DNA of 64,000 nucleotides from contig NZ_CP089924.1 in NCBI RefSeq assembly GCF_021284765.1, positions 2,126,001-2,190,000 on the forward strand. Reading direction: 5' to 3'. Under the pieces are notes generated by a model. It did no database searches. It was not told the origin of the DNA and saw nothing but the letters and a program-made list of their open reading frames with translations. The number at the start of each line of letters is the position of its first letter. Position 1 is the stretch's first letter. The position numbers were made by a program, and so were the translations under genes. Below are positions 49,716 through 58,470 of this stretch, one piece after another. The stretch is from Lysobacter sp. 5GHs7-4. GTDB lineage: Bacteria > Pseudomonadota > Gammaproteobacteria > Xanthomonadales > Xanthomonadaceae.

Positions 49716-49958
49716 ATGGACGCCGGACTGTTCGCGCAATACGTGGTGATCGCGCTGGCGGTGGTCGTCAGCGCGGTCGTGGTCGCGAAGAAGCAGTTCC
49801 CCGGCGGCGTGCGCCGCCTGCGCATCGCCTGCGCGCTGCCGCTGGTGCGCGACGGCCGCCCGTCCTGGATGCGCCGCCTCGGCCGCGCGATCGCACCGGT
49901 GCCCAGCGCGTCGGGTCCGAACTGCGCGGGCTGCGATAGCTGCGGGCCGGCGGACTGA
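49716..49958 (+). CDS. Small membrane protein downstream of feoB (DUF6587-like)
   Basis: 80 residues from the ATG two bases after the feoB stop. One N-terminal helix (YVVIALAVVVSAVVVAKKQF), a basic middle and a cysteine-rich C-terminus NCAGCDSCGPAD. Position, size and Cys cluster suggest a FeoC- or FeoD-like accessory that could bind Fe(II) or an Fe-S cluster for the transporter. The family name is from memory. Confidence 0.75.
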   Translation: MDAGLFAQYVVIALAVVVSAVVVAKKQFPGGVRRLRIACALPLVRDGRPSWMRRLGRAIAPVPSASGPNCAGCDSCGPAD

Positions 49959-49987
49959 GGGCTGGGCTGGCGCTGCGTCGCCGGTGC

Positions 49988-50102
49988 TAAGAGCAAATCC
50001 CCCTCAATCCCCCTTTTTCCAAAGGGGGAAGCTAAGAGCGTCGACTTCGAACTTACCGCGTAAGCGTTCCCCCTTTGTAGAGGGGGCTAGGGGGGCTTCT
50101 GC
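49988..50102. repeat. Hairpin-rich CCCCCT/AGGGGG element, second copy
   Basis: AATCCCCCTCAATCCCCCTT, AAAGGGGGAA, then CCCCCTTTGTAGAGGGGGCT and AGGGGGGCTT. Same layout as the element at 25.5 kb. Left and right ends are complementary (CCCCCTCAATCCCCC with GGGGGCTAGGGGG, imperfect). Non-coding. Confidence 0.5.
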
Positions 50103-50109
50103 TCGCCGC

Positions 50110-50146
50110 AAAAGAAAAGCCCCGCGATCATCGCGGGGCTTTCTCG
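50110..50146. terminator. Bidirectional terminator between feo and zeta-toxin genes
   Basis: The stem AGCCCCGCGA/TCGCGGGGCT (50118-50140) is flanked by AAAAGAAA on the left and TTTCT on the right. It serves feoAB from the left and the convergent zeta-family gene from the right. Confidence 0.85.
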
Positions 50147-50159
50147 CTGTGGATACGCC

Positions 50160-51317
50160 TCACAGCTTCGACCGCGGCCCCTGCGCCGGCGGATCCTGCC
50201 CCGGCGGCGGCATCTGCCCTGGCTGCGGCTGCGCTTGAACCTGCGCCTGCGCCACCGCGGGCGCGGTCACATGCGTGCCCGGCGGCAGTTTGCCGTCGAC
50301 GCCGAAGGGATAGCCGATTTCGACCTGGGTGCCGCGGTGCTCAGGGCGCTGCAGGGCGGCGTAGTCGCCGGGCGGCGCCACGCTGCGGTCGTGCAGCACC
50401 AGGTAGCCGTCGCCCTTGGCCTTGCCGGGCACGAACTGCATCACGTGCTGGTCGGTGGTCTTGGCGACCAGGCCCTTGTAGGTCGCACCGCGGTCGATGT
50501 CGGCGTCGTAGATCGGCAGCCCCGAGCGCGACGAGAACTCCGTCAGCTCGGCGCGCGATTTCTCGCGCTGTTCCAGTGGCACGCGCAGGCGCTCGTTGAC
50601 CCAACGCGGGGTTTCGTCGCCCTGCGGATAGCGCATGCTGCCGTCGGGCAGTTTCTCGGCGACCAGCTTGGGCGCCTTGCCGTGCACGCTGTTGTCGAAG
50701 ATCTGCGCAGTCTTGGACTTCTCCACCGCCAGCGGCAGCAGATCCATGGCGCGCTCGTAGCGCTCGCCGATCTTGGCCACGTCGACCGGGTGCCCGCCCT
50801 TGGCGACGCGGTCCTGCACGCGCTGCTTGTTGATCTCGCCGCTGGCGGTGGTCACGAATACCAGGTCGACATCGAAGCCCTTGTTGCGCGCCTCGTCGAA
50901 CAGGGCGAGCTTGCCCGGCGTGGACATCACGCTCTCGAACGCGAACGGCCGGTCGCCCTGTACCGCCGTGGCCCGGGCGCGGTCGGCCAGGTTGGCGGCG
51001 TAGCCCTCGTTCACCCGTCGCTCGGCGCCGGCTTGCGAGAGTTCGACGCCGCGTTCGCGTTCGCGCTCGATCAGGCTGGTGGCCATGCCCGGTGCATCAC
51101 GCTTGTAGGCGGCGCGGTCTTCCTCGGTGATGGCGGGCGTGCGCAGCTTGAGGCTGGCGTCGTTGCTGGGCTTGTCCAGCCATTTGCCGATGTCGTCGGC
51201 GTTGACGTAAATGGCCGGGAACGCCGGGCTGTCCATCAACGCGTCGGTCACGGTGCTCTTGCCGGAGCCGTTGGGCCCGGCCAGCACGGTCATGCGCGGG
51301 CGCTCACTCGGCGGCAT
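50160..51317 (-). CDS. Zeta-toxin-family kinase fused to a KfrB-like domain
   Basis: 385 residues. The P-loop is VLAGPNGSGKST (residues 11-22). Further zeta-family marks are VNADDIGKWL, FAFESVMSTPGK, VDLVFVTTASGE, then RVAKGGHPVDVAKIGERYER and AQIFDNS (to ~210). After a linker, residues ~277-337 (GATYKGLVAKTTDQHVMQF ... YLVLHDRSV) look like a KfrB domain, and the tail is Gln/Pro-rich. Zeta toxins phosphorylate UDP-GlcNAc-type precursors. The overlap with a 65-residue upstream gene suggests a toxin-antitoxin-like unit; the KfrB-like part is normally linked to plasmid or conjugation proteins. Activity is inferred. Confidence 0.8.
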   Translation of the reverse strand: MPPSERPRMTVLAGPNGSGKSTVTDALMDSPAFPAIYVNADDIGKWLDKPSNDASLKLRTPAITEEDRAAYKRDAPGMATSLIERERERGVELSQAGAERRVNEGYAANLADRARATAVQGDRPFAFESVMSTPGKLALFDEARNKGFDVDLVFVTTASGEINKQRVQDRVAKGGHPVDVAKIGERYERAMDLLPLAVEKSKTAQIFDNSVHGKAPKLVAEKLPDGSMRYPQGDETPRWVNERLRVPLEQREKSRAELTEFSSRSGLPIYDADIDRGATYKGLVAKTTDQHVMQFVPGKAKGDGYLVLHDRSVAPPGDYAALQRPEHRGTQVEIGYPFGVDGKLPPGTHVTAPAVAQAQVQAQPQPGQMPPPGQDPPAQGPRSKL

Positions 51318-51501
51318 GGCCAGCCTCCCCACCGATCGGCTCGATCCGACCGTCCGGGTACTGCTTGCACCACACTCCGTTCACTTCGACCACATGCGGC
51401 AGGCCGAGCGCGTCGGTCTCGGCGGCGGCCTTGGCCATCGCCTCCTGCATCAATTCGTTCGCGCGTTCGCGCCCGATCTCGTCGATCAGCGACTTGGTCA
51501 T
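51304..51501 (-). CDS. 65-residue partner of the zeta-family gene, putative antitoxin
   Basis: 65 residues: an N-terminal helix (MTKSLIDEIGRERANELMQE), then HVVEVNGVWCKQYPDGRIEP, a beta-hairpin-like end. AAGGAG lies nine bases upstream of the ATG. Its stop overlaps the kinase start by 14 bases, a TA-type arrangement. It is not similar to the classical epsilon antitoxin, so its role is inferred from position and size. Confidence 0.65.
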   Translation of the reverse strand: MTKSLIDEIGRERANELMQEAMAKAAAETDALGLPHVVEVNGVWCKQYPDGRIEPIGGEAGHAAE

Positions 51502-51651
51502 GACTACGGCTCCTTGTAGAGGCTGTCCTGTCTCACGCGCCGCGGCGCCGCGCGTCGGCGCGGGGCGGTGGCTGCGTGTCGACGGAATGCTAGCGCGGCG
51601 CGGCCGGCGCAACAAACGCCGGCACCGCCGAAGCGTGATCGCGATGGCGGA

Positions 51652-52014
51652 TCAGCGCTTGCGCTTGACCGCTTTGTAGCCGGTCGCGGCCACGGCCTCG
51701 ACGGCTAAAGTGAAAGTCCGTTGCTCGCCCGGAAACAACGCGCCCACGCCGACCACCTGGCGGGTGATCTCATGCCCGTCTTCGTCGCGGATCGACAGCA
51801 GCATGGTGTATTCCCACGCGCCCTCGGCGGGCGCGTGGATCGTGCCTTCGACATGCAGCGGCGAAAACTTCGCCGCCGCCTGTTGCAGCGCGTCCGGGTC
51901 GAACTTGAGATGGTGCTTGCAGGCGGGGCAGACGTTGGCGCTGTCGAGGATCGTGGTCTTGCAGTGCGGACAGGTGCGCGTCGCCCCGGGCAGGCCCGGG
52001 CGTGCGGCGTTCAT
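51652..52014 (-). CDS. Zinc-ribbon protein
   Basis: 120 residues. A CPHC ... CPAC zinc ribbon at residues 15-32 (TCPHCKTTILDSANVCPACK), then a beta-rich domain (WEYTMLLSIRDEDGHEITRQ, FPGEQRTFTLAVEAV). No further family. It overlaps the bactofilin gene by four bases (ATGA), so the two are translated together and may act together. Confidence 0.75.
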   Translation of the reverse strand: MNAARPGLPGATRTCPHCKTTILDSANVCPACKHHLKFDPDALQQAAAKFSPLHVEGTIHAPAEGAWEYTMLLSIRDEDGHEITRQVVGVGALFPGEQRTFTLAVEAVAATGYKAVKRKR

Positions 52015-52589
52015 GCGCCGGCGCCGTTCTCCGATTTGCCGCCCTTGTCGCTCTTGTCGGCGGACTTGCCGTCCTTGTCGTCGAAGCCGAACTCGACCTG
52101 GCCGCGCATGCGCGAACCCGGCGCCACGGTGACCACGCCGGCCTTGACGTCGCCGACCATCGTGCCGCCCTCCAGCAGTTCGACGCGCTGCGCGGCGTCG
52201 ATGTTGCCTTCCAGTTCGCCCGCGATCACGACCTTGCGCGCGCGCACGCCGCCGTTCAATTTGGCGCCGACTTCGATGGTGAGATCGCCGTCGACTTGCA
52301 CGTCGCCCTTGAAGCGGCCGGCGATGCGGATGTGGCCCGAGCCTTGGATCTTGCCTTCGATCGACAGGTCGGAGGCGATCAGCGACTCCTTGCCGCCTTC
52401 GCGTTCGGCCGGCTTGGCCGCATACGACGGCGCCGGAGCGGTGTTGGCGAACGGTGCCGGCGCCGGCGTGGACGCCTGGCCGAAACTGATCTCGTTGGCC
52501 GTGTCCGGCTCGCGCTTGAGCGCGGTCTCCGGTTGCATCGGCGGAAGCGTCTCACGCTTGGGCGGGTTGGGCTGATTGAAAACGGCCAT
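52011..52589 (-). CDS. Bactofilin-like polymer-forming protein
   Basis: 192 residues. The DUF583 core (about 75-170) shows the repeat SDLSIEGKIQGSGHIRIAG, FKGDVQVDGDLTIEVGAKL, ARKVVIAGELEGNIDAAQRV (beta-helix turns). It is flanked by Pro/Ala-rich disordered ends with a Lys/Asp/Gly-rich tail. Bactofilins assemble into filaments at the membrane and organise cell-wall or shape factors. The N-terminal PPKRETLPP is a likely membrane/partner region. No M23 peptidase gene is adjacent, unlike many bactofilin loci. Confidence 0.88.
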   Translation of the reverse strand: MAVFNQPNPPKRETLPPMQPETALKREPDTANEISFGQASTPAPAPFANTAPAPSYAAKPAEREGGKESLIASDLSIEGKIQGSGHIRIAGRFKGDVQVDGDLTIEVGAKLNGGVRARKVVIAGELEGNIDAAQRVELLEGGTMVGDVKAGVVTVAPGSRMRGQVEFGFDDKDGKSADKSDKGGKSENGAGA

Positions 52590-52711
52590 GACGCGGCGTC
52601 CTCTGGTTCGGGGGAACGTTCGGGTGAAGAACGGGTGACAGCGAGGGTGAGCTCTGGAGCCTAACACGCTGATACAACGCGACCGATGTGATGCGGCTCA
52701 CCAATCCGTGC

Positions 52712-52740
52712 AGCAAAAATCCGCGTCGCGGATTCAGTTT
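52712..52740 (-). terminator. Terminator downstream of the hscC operon
   Basis: AATCCGC-GAC-GCGGATT followed by TTTTTG on the minus strand, 130 bases beyond the last J-protein stop. Confidence 0.6.
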
Positions 52741-52868
52741 CGACACGCCGCGCTATGCGCCAACAACAACGCGGATTTGCGCGCTTGATACCGCACAGTT
52801 GCACCTCGCGCAGGCGCAGAATGATTCAGAAATTTTTCAGGACGATGAATAGGGCGCGCGGATGCGGA

Positions 52869-54350
52869 TCAGTCTTTCAAGAGACTGAAGCACAGCGGCC
52901 ACGCCATCGCCAGCAGCACCTGCGCGATCGCGATCTTGCCCAGCCAGCCCAGCTGGCGTCGCGTTTCGTCGAGCGTGGTGCGTTTGAATCTTGCGTAGAT
53001 CAGGTCGTGCAGGATCGGAATCGCGCCGGCGTAGGCGCCGCTGACGATTTCCAGCGCGTCGGTTTGGCCGCTGTCCACCACGAGCCGGCCGAACGCGTAG
53101 ACCACGAACGCACCGCTGGCCATCGCCGCGGCGACCACCAGATGTTCGATCCATGCGCGCGGCAGCGACCAGACATAACCGATGGCCACCAGCAGCGCGA
53201 TCGCCGCGTTCGGCCACCACAGGCTGGCGATCAGGGTGCCGGTGAACCACAGGCCGGTGTACACCAATCCCGGATACCAGCCGCGCTCGCGCTCCAGATG
53301 CTCGGCCAGCCGCCGGGTCGCGGTGGTCAGCGATACGAACGTCAGCAGCGTCGTTGCCAGCACCGTGCAGTGCGTCGCCATCGCTTGCAAGGGATGGACG
53401 CCGCCGGTCGGCAGCATCGGCAACAGACCGATCAGGCCCAGGTAGTAGAACGGAACCCGCAGCGGCGCCACCATCAGGCGGCGCCAGTCCAGGCTGTCGC
53501 GGTCGGCAGCGCGCTCCCAATAGCGCACGCTTTCTTCGCTGAGCCGCTCGCCGGCGAAGTTGGGATAGTCGGCCAGCAGCGTGCGCGCCAGGTGCAGCGC
53601 GCGCGACGGCAGCAGCGGCACCAGCAGCAGGAACAGCCGTCGTAGCCAATGGCGCGGTCCCAGCAGTTCGCGCATCAGCAAGCGATCCACCGCCTTCTCG
53701 CGCGGCGTGGCGTAGCGCGCGATTTCTTGCTCCAGCGCCAGCGACTCCTGGGCCAGATGCAGACGTTCGGCCAGACGGCGACGGCGCCAGTCGTCGCCTT
53801 GCGACACTTCGTCCAGGTCGAAGAACTGCATGATCAGGCGCATGGTCTGCGGCGGCAGCGGCTCCTCGTCGGCGAGCAGGGCGGCCACCGGCTCGTGCAG
53901 GGCGCGCTTGAGTTCCAACGAGTACAGCGGTTCCAGGCCGCGCAGCCAGGCGTCCAGCGCCGGCGCCGGATCGTGCTGCGCGCGTTCGTGCAATTCGCGC
54001 AGGAAATCGTGCACGTCGAAACGCACGCGGATGAACTGCGGCGCCTCGTCGTCCTTGTCGTCGGCGACGGGGGCGGTCGCGGTTTCGTCACGCACCTCCG
54101 GCACGTCCGCCACGAACGGCGCATCCGCCGCAGCCTCGGCTTCGTCCGCGTGCAGGTGGTAACCCTCGTCGTCCTCGTCGCCGCGCCCGGCCGCGATCTC
54201 CAGACAGCGGCGGTAGGCCTCGTTCAGCGCCTGGAACGCGACGGGGTCCTCGTCGGGCCGGGTCTTGCGCAGGCGCTGAGCGTAGGCGCGCTTGATCGCC
54301 GACGCGTCGGCGCCGGGTACCAGACCGAGCAGGATGAAAGCGTCGCGCAT
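52869..54350 (-). CDS. Membrane J-domain-like protein 3 of the hscC operon
   Basis: 493 residues. Residues ~4-50 are J-like (ILLGLVPGADASAIKRAYA, then LRKTRPDEDPVAFQALNEAY) with RPD in place of the canonical HPD. A long acidic linker (DEDDEGYHLHADEAEAA) follows, then a helical middle (LHERAQHDPAPALDAWLRGL) shared in pattern with the two upstream proteins, then about six transmembrane helices from ~285. The ATG overlaps the preceding stop as TGATG. Probably a membrane-anchored co-chaperone for HscC. Confidence 0.78.
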   Translation of the reverse strand: MRDAFILLGLVPGADASAIKRAYAQRLRKTRPDEDPVAFQALNEAYRRCLEIAAGRGDEDDEGYHLHADEAEAAADAPFVADVPEVRDETATAPVADDKDDEAPQFIRVRFDVHDFLRELHERAQHDPAPALDAWLRGLEPLYSLELKRALHEPVAALLADEEPLPPQTMRLIMQFFDLDEVSQGDDWRRRRLAERLHLAQESLALEQEIARYATPREKAVDRLLMRELLGPRHWLRRLFLLLVPLLPSRALHLARTLLADYPNFAGERLSEESVRYWERAADRDSLDWRRLMVAPLRVPFYYLGLIGLLPMLPTGGVHPLQAMATHCTVLATTLLTFVSLTTATRRLAEHLERERGWYPGLVYTGLWFTGTLIASLWWPNAAIALLVAIGYVWSLPRAWIEHLVVAAAMASGAFVVYAFGRLVVDSGQTDALEIVSGAYAGAIPILHDLIYARFKRTTLDETRRQLGWLGKIAIAQVLLAMAWPLCFSLLKD

Positions 54351-55186
54351 CAGCGGACCATAGACGCGACCATACGCATCAGCGCGATGAACACCATCAT
54401 GATCAACCAGATCTTCCAGCCATCCCAGCCACCGCTGCCTTCTTCTTCGATGGACTTGGGCTGGCCGAACAGTTCGTTGGCGGCGGCGGTGTGTTCGGGC
54501 GTCATGCGCGCGCGCGCTTGCAGCTCGGCAATCCGAGGCCACAGCCAATCGCGCTCGTGACCCACTTCGTCCAGACCGAAGAAATGCAGCAGGGCGGCGA
54601 GGTGGCGCGGCGGCAACTCCGGCGCCTCGATCAGCGCACTCAGCACCTGCGGCGCCAACGCCTCGCGCGCGCCGACGGCGTAGAAGGCCGGGTGCGCCTG
54701 CAGCCAGCGGTGCACGTCGGCGGCGCTGCCGACGCTGGAGGCTTCCAACAGGCCGGCAATGAATTTGTCGTGGTCCAGGGCATAGTAGCGGTCCCCGCCT
54801 TCGAACTCGTCATCGTCATCGGTATCCGGGGCCATCGAGTCCAAGGCAGACGCTTCGGTGAGAAGTTGTCGGTCCAGGCGTAGGGCGGCGGCCAGCGCCT
54901 CGGGTGTAATCCGCATCGTCAACGTGTCGGCCGATGCCGTGCCACCCGCATCTACGGAGCTTGCGTCCTGGTCGTCCCCCCAACCTTCGTCGCCGCTGTC
55001 CTCGCCGCTCTTGGTGCGCCAAGCGACGTGATCCAGGCATTGGCGATAGGCTTCGTTCAGCGCTTGAAACGCGATGGGATCCTCGTCCGGCCGGGTCTCG
55101 CGCAAACGCCGGGCGTAGGCACGCTTGATTGCGCGCTCATCTGCGCCAGCATCCAACTGCAGGAGGGTGAAGGAATCGTCTATCAC
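54350..55186 (-). CDS. Membrane J-domain-like protein 2 of the hscC operon
   Basis: 278 residues from the GTG at 55186 (an ATG at 55219 is possible and would overlap the upstream gene). The J-like domain is LLQLDAGADERAIKRAYARR, then RETRPDEDPIAFQALNEAY, again with RPD. An acidic linker and a helical domain (LLEASSVGSAADVHRWLQAH) follow, and one C-terminal helix (WLIMMVFIALMRMVASM) would anchor it with the J part in the cytoplasm. Confidence 0.75.
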   Translation of the reverse strand: MIDDSFTLLQLDAGADERAIKRAYARRLRETRPDEDPIAFQALNEAYRQCLDHVAWRTKSGEDSGDEGWGDDQDASSVDAGGTASADTLTMRITPEALAAALRLDRQLLTEASALDSMAPDTDDDDEFEGGDRYYALDHDKFIAGLLEASSVGSAADVHRWLQAHPAFYAVGAREALAPQVLSALIEAPELPPRHLAALLHFFGLDEVGHERDWLWPRIAELQARARMTPEHTAAANELFGQPKSIEEEGSGGWDGWKIWLIMMVFIALMRMVASMVR

Positions 55187-55193
55187 GAGCAGG

Positions 55194-56483
55194 CTAAGGT
55201 TCCAGGATAGGCGCGGCACGCAGGCATCCCCTGCGTAGCCGATAGTGCCGGTGCCCCCATGCTCCGGTAAAAATCGACGCCGCGCTGATCACGCCCACAG
55301 CCGCCGCAAACAATGCGCTGCCGCCGAGCGCCAGCTCTTTGAGATTGACGAGGCTGGCCACTAACCACAGTGCGAAAGCCATGGCCATGCGCAGTGCCAC
55401 CACGGTCCAGCGCAACTGGTTCCATGGACCGCTGTCGGTCAACTCGACAAAGAATTCGTACTGTCGGCGACTGATCTTGGGGTGAAAGCCGTGGTAGCGA
55501 TCATGGAGAAACTCGGCGATGCGTACGACCGCTGGCGCCGTCCCCGGTACGGCTGCTGCAACGAAGGCCTGGAGGACGCTAAATTTTCGCTTTAGCTGCC
55601 TGATCGCGATCGGTCCTCGCGTCGCCATAAAGTCGACGTTTTCGGTGGCAATTACGTTGCGCGCCAGGTTGCGATCTCGCAGCAGTTGGTCGTCCTGCAG
55701 TCCGAAGAATTCCGTCAGAACTTCCATGCATCGCGGTTCTAAAAAAAAACTGTCGTCGGCCGTCAACCACTCGCGAACTCGCTGCGCCGTGTCGTTTCGC
55801 AATGCAAGATCGTTAAAGTAGGGCTGCGAGTTCAGCCAGACCCGTAGATCCGGCGGCGTGCGCCGGTGCTTCCGCAGCTTGGTCAGGAACGTGGGGAAGT
55901 CGAATTGCGAACGGAGCCGCAGCGATTGGAGCGCGGCGCGCACCGGCTCCGGATAGTTGCCGATACCGCCTAAATCGAAAAATTCCGCGATCGCATCCAG
56001 TGCGTCCGCTGGCAGCCGTGTTTCGAAGTTCATGATCAAGGTGCGCATCAGGGCGATGGCGGCCTCGGCCTTGAACTCCAACGAATACAAAGGCGCGTAC
56101 TGCGTCAACCACTGGGCGAACTGCGGGCCGCCCTCTTTGCTCGCCGCCTCGATCATGCTCGCCACCGCCTGCGGCAGCGATACATACGAAGGGGCAGGCA
56201 TCGCCGCCAGATAAGGTGCGGCGGTAGGCTTGGTCGGATCGATTGTGATCGGGCCACTGTTCCAGCCCGTTCGCGTCTCGCCCACCGGCAAGGCCTGCGA
56301 AACCGCAACCGTGCCACCGCGTCGTAAATGCAGTTCCAGCGCGGCCTGATACGCTTCGTTTATCTGTTGGAACCGTTCCGGATCTTCGTCTGGCCGTGCC
56401 GTGCGCAGGGCCGCAGCATAGGCGCGCTTGATCTGACGTTCGTCAGCGGTTTCATCCAAGCCCAGCAACTGATACGGACTCAC
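55194..56483 (-). CDS. Membrane J-domain-like protein 1 of the hscC operon
   Basis: 429 residues from a GTG at 56483 that overlaps the hscC stop (GTGA). J-like domain [20 protein letters not shown], then [19 protein letters not shown] with RPD. A helical middle includes [20 protein letters not shown] and [12 protein letters not shown]. Two C-terminal helices lie at ~365-410. The region encoding ~55.2-56.0 kb is visibly less GC-rich than its neighbours. The role is inferred from operon position with HscC. Confidence 0.78.
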   Translation of the reverse strand: MSPYQLLGLDETADERQIKRAYAAALRTARPDEDPERFQQINEAYQAALELHLRRGGTVAVSQALPVGETRTGWNSGPITIDPTKPTAAPYLAAMPAPSYVSLPQAVASMIEAASKEGGPQFAQWLTQYAPLYSLEFKAEAAIALMRTLIMNFETRLPADALDAIAEFFDLGGIGNYPEPVRAALQSLRLRSQFDFPTFLTKLRKHRRTPPDLRVWLNSQPYFNDLALRNDTAQRVREWLTADDSFFLEPRCMEVLTEFFGLQDDQLLRDRNLARNVIATENVDFMATRGPIAIRQLKRKFSVLQAFVAAAVPGTAPAVVRIAEFLHDRYHGFHPKISRRQYEFFVELTDSGPWNQLRWTVVALRMAMAFALWLVASLVNLKELALGGSALFAAAVGVISAASIFTGAWGHRHYRLRRGCLRAAPILEP

Positions 56484-58171
56484 GCGTAGCCCTGGGCTTC
56501 GACCTGATCCAGGAACGCGGCGAACTGGCTGCGCTGCTCGGCGATATCGCGCAGATCCTGGCTGTCCAGCAGGGTGCGGAAACGCACCAGCGCCGATTGC
56601 AGCTGGTCGCGCGCCCACAGCAACTCCTCGTACAGGCGCTCGGCGCGCGCGATCACCGCGATGTTTTCCTGCTGGTCGCGCGGGTGGATCTTGATCGCCG
56701 TCAGAGCCGCCAGGCGCACGCGGATTTCCTCGGGCGACAGCACGCCAGGGTTCTTCTCCAGCACCACTTCGCGGGTCAGTCCGGTGGACAGCGCGGTGGC
56801 CTCGACCTGCAACAGGCCGTTGATGTCGTAGGTGAAACGGATGTCCACCGGATTCTCGTTGCGGCGCTTGGCCGGAATCTCGATCGACACCTTGCCCAGG
56901 CGCACGTTGTTCTCCACCCGCGGGCTTTCGCCCTGGTAGATCTCGAACTCGACCTCGCGCTGGCCGTCGCGCAAGGGGTAGTAGCGCTCCACCCGGCTCA
57001 CCGGCACCGTGCTGTTGCGGTGGATGATGGGCGAGAACACGCCGCTGACGTGCTGGCCGTTGCCGGTCTCCTCGGCGGTGTTCACGCCCAGCGTGTGCGG
57101 GCACACGTCGGTGAGGATGATCTCCTCCAGCGATTCGTCGCGCGCCTTCATGCCGGCGGCCACGCAGGCGCCCATCGCGATCGCCTCGTCCGGATTGACG
57201 TGGCGCAGCGGCAGGCGGCCGAACATGCGCGAGACCAGACGCGCGGCCAGCGGCATGCGCGAGGCGCCGCCCACCAGCACGATCTCGTCGAGCTGGTCCG
57301 GGCGCAGCTTGGCGTCGCGCATGGCGCGCTCCAGCGGCGCGCGCAGGCGCTGCACCAGCGGGTCGCAGAGTTGGGCGAAGGCGTGCTCGTCGATGCGCCA
57401 GCGGCGCGGCTCGCGTTGCAGGCTTAGTTCGACCACCGCTTCGTGGCCGTGCGCCAGCTCGCGCTTGGCCAATTCCAGGCGGCGCTCCAGTTGCGCCAAC
57501 TCGGCCAGGGTCAGCCGTTCCAGCGGCAGGTCCTGATCGCGCAGGAAGGCGTCGCGCATCGCGCGCGAGAAATCCTCGCCGCCCAGGAAGTTGTCGCCGG
57601 CGCTGGCATGCACTTCCATCACGCCCTCGAACATTTCCAGGATCGAGACGTCGAAGGTGCCGCCGCCCAGGTCGAACACCAGGTAACGGCCCTCGCTGCG
57701 CTGCTGCAGGCCATAGGCCAGCGCGGCGGCGGTGGGTTCGTTGATCAGGCGCTCGACCTTGATCCCGGCCAGTTCGCCGGCGATGCGCGTGGCCTTGCGC
57801 TGGCTGTCGGAGAAATAGGCCGGCACGCTGATCACGGCCTCGTCGATGCGTTCGCCCAGATGCGCCTGCGCGTCGGCCAGCAGCGATTTGAGGATCAGCG
57901 CCGACAGCTCCTCAGGGCGGAATGCGTGCTGGCCCAGCGCGGTGCGGCGGTCGGTGCCCATCCAACGCTTGAAGGCGCCGACGCTGCGCTGCGGGTGCGA
58001 GACCATGCGCTCCTGCGCGGCGCGGCCGACGATGATCGCGCCGTCGTCGTCGACGCTGACCACCGAGGGCGTGAGCAACTCGCCCAAGGCATTGGGGATC
58101 AGCTTCGGACCGTCCGGTCCGTACTGACCGATCAGGGAGTGGGTGGTGCCTAAGTCGATGCCGACGATCAT
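56480..58171 (-). CDS. hscC: Hsp70-family chaperone HscC
   Basis: 563 residues, shorter than DnaK (~640) and typical of HscC. ATPase motifs are [58 protein letters not shown] and [11 protein letters not shown]. The substrate domain ([40 protein letters not shown]) is followed by a short lid ending without the DnaK EEVD-like tail. It drives ATP-dependent folding or regulation of specific clients. Three J-like protein genes follow with overlapping or near-overlapping ends. Confidence 0.93.
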   Translation of the reverse strand: MIVGIDLGTTHSLIGQYGPDGPKLIPNALGELLTPSVVSVDDDGAIIVGRAAQERMVSHPQRSVGAFKRWMGTDRRTALGQHAFRPEELSALILKSLLADAQAHLGERIDEAVISVPAYFSDSQRKATRIAGELAGIKVERLINEPTAAALAYGLQQRSEGRYLVFDLGGGTFDVSILEMFEGVMEVHASAGDNFLGGEDFSRAMRDAFLRDQDLPLERLTLAELAQLERRLELAKRELAHGHEAVVELSLQREPRRWRIDEHAFAQLCDPLVQRLRAPLERAMRDAKLRPDQLDEIVLVGGASRMPLAARLVSRMFGRLPLRHVNPDEAIAMGACVAAGMKARDESLEEIILTDVCPHTLGVNTAEETGNGQHVSGVFSPIIHRNSTVPVSRVERYYPLRDGQREVEFEIYQGESPRVENNVRLGKVSIEIPAKRRNENPVDIRFTYDINGLLQVEATALSTGLTREVVLEKNPGVLSPEEIRVRLAALTAIKIHPRDQQENIAVIARAERLYEELLWARDQLQSALVRFRTLLDSQDLRDIAEQRSQFAAFLDQVEAQGYA

Positions 58172-58470
58172 GAGTGCGAATACGAAGTAGGGCGGTTCAG
58201 TCGGGATCGCGCAGCTCGTGGGCGTCGCGTCCGCCGGCCGGGGGCGGGCGGGGCGCCGCGCGTCCTGCGCGTAGGTCGAGAAGATACAGCCTCGCAGGCG
58301 CGCGCAGGAGCGGCCGCTGCCGGCGCCCGGTCCCGCGGTCGTGCAGCGGCCGCGGCGACGGGTTCATCGTCGCCTGGCGATGGGCGCAGAAGCGGAAGGC
58401 GGATCGTGCGCGGTGGGGGGCGGGCAGGGTCCGCCGCCGGCGTTCCAGTGCGCTCCTCGCCGCCATCGGA
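58172..58470. other. 299-base gap between liuB and hscC
   Basis: GC-rich, with no gene, REP or convincing terminator. It must carry the hscC promoter (minus strand), which I cannot pinpoint. Confidence 0.4.

Noticed and set aside
50160..51317. Type IV secretion effector of the XVIPCD class
   Set aside because: The Gln/Pro-rich tail drew attention, but the XVIPCD signature region is not recognisable and the tail composition differs. A KfrB-like segment fits better.
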